A DNA stretch of 64,000 nucleotides from NCBI GenBank assembly GCA_963756425.1, contig CAVWNW010000004.1:124001-188000 (forward strand). The letters run 5' to 3'. The notes beneath the pieces were generated by a model. The model worked only from the letters and a program-made list of their open reading frames with translations. It ran no database searches and was not told where the DNA came from. Origin of the DNA: DASQUK01 sp963756425 (GTDB lineage Bacteria; Actinomycetota; Acidimicrobiia; Acidimicrobiales; VFJN01). Below, one piece after another: positions 60,371 through 64,000 of the stretch (positions are counted from its first letter, which is position 1; every line of letters starts with the position of its first letter). Position numbers and translations under genes: made by a program.

Positions 60371-61780
60371 TCAGCCCCGCAGCCGCAGCCGCCGGGCCAA
60401 GTCGCTGTTGATGCGGCGATCGGGATCCAGCCGGTCGCGGATCGCCCGCCATTCGTCGAGGCGGGGGTACATGATCGGGACCAGCTCGGGCCTGAGGCGG
60501 CTGTCCTTGGCCAGGTACAGGCGCCCGCCGGCCTCTGCGACCCGGCTGTCCAGCCGGTCGAGTAGGGGACCCATCGTCGTGTCGGCGGTGGGGACGTCGA
60601 GCGCGAGGGTCCAGCCCGGACCGGCGAACGTCAGGGGCGCGGGATCGGCGGCACCGAAGTACTTGAGCACCGCCAGGAAGCTCGGCGCCCGGTGCTCCAC
60701 CAGGGCCTCGACCACGTGGCGCAGGACATCTTCCCGCCCGAACGGCAGCATGCACTGCCATTGCAGGAATCCCCGGGGCCCGTACATCCGGTTCCACCCA
60801 TCGACGAGGTCGAGGGGGTAGAAGAACCGGGAGATCGACTGCAGCTCGTCGCGACGCTCACGGGGATGCAGCCGGTACCACAGCTCGTTGAAGGCCAGGA
60901 TGCTGCCCCGATTGAGCGCCCCGCCGGGCAGGGCCCGGGGCGCGGGCACCGGAGGCGGGGTGCGGTAGGCCAGAGGGTCGCGTTCGCGCCGCCGGACCCG
61001 CGGCCGGCCTGCGCCGGAGAGCTCGTCGCGGCGGACGAAGTCGCCCTGGGTCAGCACCGACCGGCCCAACGAGCGCCCCCGGGCCATGAAGTCGACCCAT
61101 GCCACCGAGTAGCGGTGCCGCCGGCCTCCCTCGGACAGCAGCGTGAGGAGCGTGTCGAGATCGGGCACCCGATCGGTGTCGACCCGGAGCAGGCTCGTCT
61201 CGATCGGGTGCAGGCGGATCGTCGCCTCGAGGACCGTGCCGGTCAGGCCCATGCCCCCGCACGTGGCCCAGAACGCCTCGGCATCGTCGTCGGGGGTCAG
61301 CGTTCGGCGGCTGCCGTCGGGCTGCGCCAGCACCAGCGACTCGACGTGGGCGCCGAAGCTCCCGGTGGCGTGATGGTCCTTGCCGTGGACATCGGCCGCG
61401 ATCGCCCCCCCGACGGTGATGTGACGGGTGCCGGGCGTCACCGGCACGAACCAACCCTGGGGCACGACTTGGCGCAGCAGGTCGTCGAGGGAGGTGCCGG
61501 CCAGGACCCGGGCGGTGCCACGCCCGTGGTCGAGGTCGAGGACGCCCGACACGCCGGTCGAATTGACCACGAGCCCCCCGGCGTTCATCGCCGAGTCGCC
61601 ATAGGCCCGCCCCAGCCCGCGGGCGACGGCCCCCCGGGGCCCCGCGGCCTTGGCAGCCATCGCCAGCTCGTCGGCATCGGTGGGCCGCACGACGTGGGCG
61701 GCCGTCGAAGGGTTGCGCCCCCATCCGGTCACGATCTCGAGGTCGTCGGCGGGACGGCCGCCGGTGACCGCTCCGCTCAT
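60371..61780 (-). CDS. dprE1: decaprenylphosphoryl-beta-D-ribose oxidase-like FAD enzyme (DprE1)
   Basis: 469 residues from ATG 61780, which overlaps the ubiA-like stop (ATGA). VARGLGRAYGDSAMNAGG and ITVGGAIAADVHGKDHHATG are the FAD-binding loops of the DprE1/VAO family, and YLAKDSRLRPELVPIMYPRL plus INSDLARRL close the C-terminus as in mycobacterial DprE1. It oxidises C2 of lipid-linked ribose, the first half of the epimerisation to arabinose. The residue equivalent to Cys387 of M. tuberculosis DprE1 (GWNIC) is alanine here (GWTLA, residue ~393). Confidence 0.9.
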   Translation of the reverse strand: MSGAVTGGRPADDLEIVTGWGRNPSTAAHVVRPTDADELAMAAKAAGPRGAVARGLGRAYGDSAMNAGGLVVNSTGVSGVLDLDHGRGTARVLAGTSLDDLLRQVVPQGWFVPVTPGTRHITVGGAIAADVHGKDHHATGSFGAHVESLVLAQPDGSRRTLTPDDDAEAFWATCGGMGLTGTVLEATIRLHPIETSLLRVDTDRVPDLDTLLTLLSEGGRRHRYSVAWVDFMARGRSLGRSVLTQGDFVRRDELSGAGRPRVRRRERDPLAYRTPPPVPAPRALPGGALNRGSILAFNELWYRLHPRERRDELQSISRFFYPLDLVDGWNRMYGPRGFLQWQCMLPFGREDVLRHVVEALVEHRAPSFLAVLKYFGAADPAPLTFAGPGWTLALDVPTADTTMGPLLDRLDSRVAEAGGRLYLAKDSRLRPELVPIMYPRLDEWRAIRDRLDPDRRINSDLARRLRLRG

Positions 61781-62763
61781 GCGGTGTACACGCCGACGGC
61801 GAAGACGATGGCCCAGGCCACGCCGATGCACTGCAGCGTCCGGTCGCCCAGGATGATGTCCTCCGGAGCCGATCCCCGGTCGCCTTTGTCGAGCACCAGC
61901 GCGTAGCGCAGGACTGCCATCACGAACGGCAGGATCGACAGCTGGTACCAGGGGATCGACGACGTGTTCGCCGCGCTCTCGGCCTTCTCGAATGCCCAGA
62001 GGCAGTACGCCACGAGGACGGCGCCCGAGGTGACCGAGCGCAGATACGCCATGTAGCTCTCGCTGTAGGCGCTCAGCACCGAGCGGAACCGACCGGCATC
62101 GGAGGTGGTCGCCGCCGCCATCTCGCTGGCCTCGGCCCCGCGCTTGCCGGAGACGATGAAGAGCGCGCCGAAGCTGGTGACGATGAAGAACCAGTCGGAG
62201 ATCGGCACGTCGGTCGCGGCCGCGCCCGCCACCGCCCGCAGCACGAAGCCGGCGGCCACCGCCACCAGGTCGACCACCGCCACGTTCTTGAGCACCGTCG
62301 AGTACGCGGTGGTCAGCGCCACGTACCCGAGGATGGTGGCGGCGAGCTGGGGCGTCGCCGCGAGTGCCACGGCCACCGAGGCCGCCAGCAGCACCGCCCC
62401 GCCGACATAGGCGACCGCGACGGGCACCACGCCGGACGCCACTGGCCGGTTGCGCTTGGTCGGATGGAGCCGGTCGGCCTCGGCGTCGCGGGCGTCGTTG
62501 ATGTAGTAGGTGCCCGAGGCCGCCAGGCAGAAAGCCGCGAAGGCGATGAGCGCATCGATCGCCGGCCCGGTGTTGTCCAGCACCCCGGCCGCGGCCGGTG
62601 CGGCGAAGACCAGCAGGTTCTTGGTCCACTGCCGCGGGCGCGCCAGCCGCACGAGACCGGCGAGCAGCGACAGCGCCCCGCCGGCACGCGGTCCTGCGCC
62701 CGGCCCACCGTCGCGCTGCTGGGGCGACGCCACCCCGGTGCCCGACGGTGAGGTGGTGGTCAT
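61777..62763 (-). CDS. ubiA: decaprenyl-phosphate phosphoribosyltransferase (UbiA family)
   Basis: 328 residues from ATG 62763; the frame is open 60 codons further upstream into the dprE2 gene. After a disordered N-terminus, LARPRQWTKNLLVFAAPAAA precedes the first helix and NDARDAEADRLHPTKRNRP is the first aspartate-rich UbiA motif (NDxxDxxxD). Nine helices follow. In mycobacteria this enzyme (Rv3806c) attaches 5-phosphoribose to decaprenyl phosphate, step 1 of arabinan-donor synthesis. The gene order dprE2-ubiA-dprE1 with overlaps supports that role here. Confidence 0.9.
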   Translation of the reverse strand: MTTTSPSGTGVASPQQRDGGPGAGPRAGGALSLLAGLVRLARPRQWTKNLLVFAAPAAAGVLDNTGPAIDALIAFAAFCLAASGTYYINDARDAEADRLHPTKRNRPVASGVVPVAVAYVGGAVLLAASVAVALAATPQLAATILGYVALTTAYSTVLKNVAVVDLVAVAAGFVLRAVAGAAATDVPISDWFFIVTSFGALFIVSGKRGAEASEMAAATTSDAGRFRSVLSAYSESYMAYLRSVTSGAVLVAYCLWAFEKAESAANTSSIPWYQLSILPFVMAVLRYALVLDKGDRGSAPEDIILGDRTLQCIGVAWAIVFAVGVYTA

Positions 62764-62776
62764 GGGCTTCGCCACG

Positions 62777-63544
62777 TCACATGTTGGCCGACACTCGGCG
62801 CCACACGGGGCGGGGCAGGTGCCGAAGCGCGGCCATGACGTAGCGGAGCGCGCCGGGCACCCAGACGGTCTCCTGTCCCGAGGCGATGGCTGTGGCCACC
62901 GCCTCGCCGACCGCGGCCGGCGTGGTTGCCAGGGGGGCGGCATCGCGTCCCTCGGTCATGGACGAGTGGACGAAGCCAGGCCGCACGACGACGACCCGGA
63001 CACCGGCGGCGACCAGCGAGTCGGCGAGGCCCTGGGCGAAGGCGTCGAGCCCCGCCTTGGACGAGCCGTAGACGAAGTTCGAGCGGCGAGCGCGCTCTGC
63101 GGCCACCGAGCTCAGCACCACGATCGTGCCGTGTCCCTGCTCCTCGAGGCGTCGAGCGACGTGCAGCAACGCGGACACCGGCCCGGCGTAGTTGGTCACC
63201 GCCAGCTCGGCCGCGGCCGCGGGATCGTCCTCGAGGTGTGATTGCTCGCCCAGCACGCCGGATGCGAGCACCACGCAGTCGATGTCGATCGTCGACGCGT
63301 CCCACGCCGCCTTCACCGCATCGGCGTGGGCGCCGATGTCGATGGCGTCCCAATGGGTGGTGGTCACGGCGGCTCCGGCGGCCCGCAGCCGTCCGGCCAC
63401 CGGTTCCATGGCCTCGGTCTTGCGCCCGGCGAGGACGACGGTGCGACAGCCGTCGGGCACCAAGCGCTCGGCGATCGCCGCCCCGATGTCGGACGACCCG
63501 CCGAGCACGAGGAGCGATTGGACGGCGCCCAGCGCGTTTCGCAC
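62777..63544 (-). CDS. dprE2: decaprenylphosphoryl-2-keto-erythropentose reductase-like SDR (DprE2)
   Basis: 255 residues from GTG 63544; ATG 63577 is an alternative with a longer N-terminus. LLVLGGSSDIGAAIAERLV binds NAD(P)H with the unusual G-G-S-S-x-I-G spacing of DprE2, VVLSSVAAERARRSNFVYGS and KAGLDAFAQGLADSLV give Ser-Tyr-Lys, and VVRPGFVHSSMTEG is family-typical. It reduces the 2-keto intermediate made by DprE1. TACCCT lies a few nt before the GTG and could be the -10 of a leaderless transcript for the three-gene operon. Confidence 0.88.
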   Translation of the reverse strand: MRNALGAVQSLLVLGGSSDIGAAIAERLVPDGCRTVVLAGRKTEAMEPVAGRLRAAGAAVTTTHWDAIDIGAHADAVKAAWDASTIDIDCVVLASGVLGEQSHLEDDPAAAAELAVTNYAGPVSALLHVARRLEEQGHGTIVVLSSVAAERARRSNFVYGSSKAGLDAFAQGLADSLVAAGVRVVVVRPGFVHSSMTEGRDAAPLATTPAAVGEAVATAIASGQETVWVPGALRYVMAALRHLPRPVWRRVSANM

Positions 63545-63684
63545 GTCGGGAGAGGGTAGTGGCTGCCGCCCGGCCATCCCTCCGGCTGGCACGGCGCGCC
63601 GATCGCCCCCGTGGACCGTGCGGGCGCTAGCGTTGGCGCCTCGTAGACGGCTAGCTGGGGCGCTTTGCAGTCGGAGGTCCATTC

Positions 63685-64000
63685 ATGGCGGAGATCGCCG
63701 TCATCGGGGCGGGTTACGTAGGGCTGACGACAGCGGCGTGCTTCTCCCACCTGGGGCACGACGTCATCTGTGCCGACATCGACGAGGCCAGGATCGCCCA
63801 GCTGACGCGCGGCGAGATGCCGATCGTGGAGGCGGGGCTCGAGGCGCTGGTCCGGGACGGTCTGGAGGGTGGGCGGCTCCGCTTCGTGGTGGGGGCGGCC
63901 AACGCCGTTTCGTCCGCCGAGTTCGCCTACCTGTGCGTGCCGACGCCGCAGGACGACGACGGCTCCGCCGACCTCTCCTACATCGAGGCGGCCGCGCGCG
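63685..64000 (+). CDS. ugd: UDP-glucose 6-dehydrogenase, N-terminal part, runs off the window
   Basis: ATG 63685 has GGAGGT 6 nt upstream. The 105 codons seen give MAEIAVIGAGYVGLTTAACF (NAD-binding GxGYVGL), DVICADIDEARIAQLTRGEM with PIVEAGLEALV, and AYLCVPTPQDDDGSADLSY, all diagnostic for the Ugd family (P-I-Y/V-E-P/A-G loop and V-P-T-P). It makes UDP-glucuronate for envelope glycans. It is divergent from dprE2 with a ~140-nt gap. Confidence 0.92.
   Translation, partial: MAEIAVIGAGYVGLTTAACFSHLGHDVICADIDEARIAQLTRGEMPIVEAGLEALVRDGLEGGRLRFVVGAANAVSSAEFAYLCVPTPQDDDGSADLSYIEAAAR

Noticed and set aside
61781..62629. N-terminal extension of dprE1 to 752 codons
   Set aside because: The added part is the UbiA-like gene read in the wrong frame; DprE1 homology begins at ATG 61780, which overlaps the ubiA stop.
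1..64000. tRNA, rRNA, CRISPR array, prophage integrase or restriction system
   Set aside because: I looked for tRNA cloverleaf arms with a TTC loop, regularly spaced repeats, and integrase or methylase motifs, and saw none convincing by eye. A tRNAscan and CRISPR search would settle it.

Overview
The window is high-GC DNA (roughly 70% G+C by eye) with almost gap-free gene packing, many GTGA/ATGA overlaps, GTG and TTG starts, and several genes whose -10 box lies 6-9 nt before the start codon, as in leaderless actinobacterial transcripts. The gene set (an F420/deazaflavin-dependent oxidoreductase-like protein, a DprE1/DprE2/UbiA arabinosyl-donor pathway, an LpdA-type flavoprotein, a DUF222-HNH protein, a class F sortase, methylmalonyl-CoA mutase with MeaB) fits an actinobacterium. 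I would guess a lineage such as Acidimicrobiia, but the sequence alone does not prove it. I saw no rRNA, tRNA or CRISPR array.

Region 1 (1-30.2 kb) is a large surface-polysaccharide locus: a Wzm/Wzt-type ABC exporter with a C-terminal glycan-recognition domain, seven GT4-type proteins (one partial at the edge, one degenerate), two GT2 enzymes, a nucleotide-sugar dehydrogenase, a sugar epimerase/dehydratase, a flippase-like membrane protein, four large GT-C-like membrane proteins, and several methyltransferases (FkbM, a DUF4214 fusion, others). One methyltransferase carries a 1-base frameshift, and one GT4 reading frame runs about 780 nt antisense into wzt. meaB and methylmalonyl-CoA mutase lie at its right end, separated from each other by a methyltransferase and a GT-C gene.

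Region 2 (32.4-41 kb) is an island of decay and insertion. The Tat-signal N-terminus of a bacterial animal-type haem peroxidase lies at 40.84-40.46 kb and its C-terminus at 33.01-32.71 kb, same strand and correct order. Between them sit about 7.4 kb of genes for exported proteins: an FG-GAP/tandem-95/RTX-like surface protein whose 3' part has several frameshifts, a duplicated helical lipoprotein, a class F sortase lipoprotein and a vWA-like membrane protein. A response-regulator output-domain remnant with an in-frame stop abuts the peroxidase C-terminal fragment.

Region 3 (41-55.8 kb) is mostly housekeeping: a GT2, a FetAB-type exporter, LpdA-like flavoprotein, PEBP protein, biotin carboxylase/BCCP subunit divergent from its biotin ligase, a pabB-ddn-pabC-methyltransferase operon, a frameshifted DUF222-HNH gene, a PadR-controlled membrane protein, and an acyl-CoA dehydrogenase. 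A ~145-bp element with imperfect terminal inverted repeats occurs in two full copies (26.3 and 48.3 kb) and one degenerate copy (42.6 kb).

Region 4 (55.8-64 kb) supplies cell-envelope precursors: rmlA-rmlC-rmlB-rmlD for dTDP-L-rhamnose, then dprE2-ubiA-dprE1 for a decaprenyl-phosphoryl-arabinose-like donor, and the start of a UDP-glucose dehydrogenase. Together with region 1 this makes most of the window an envelope-glycan biosynthesis neighbourhood.
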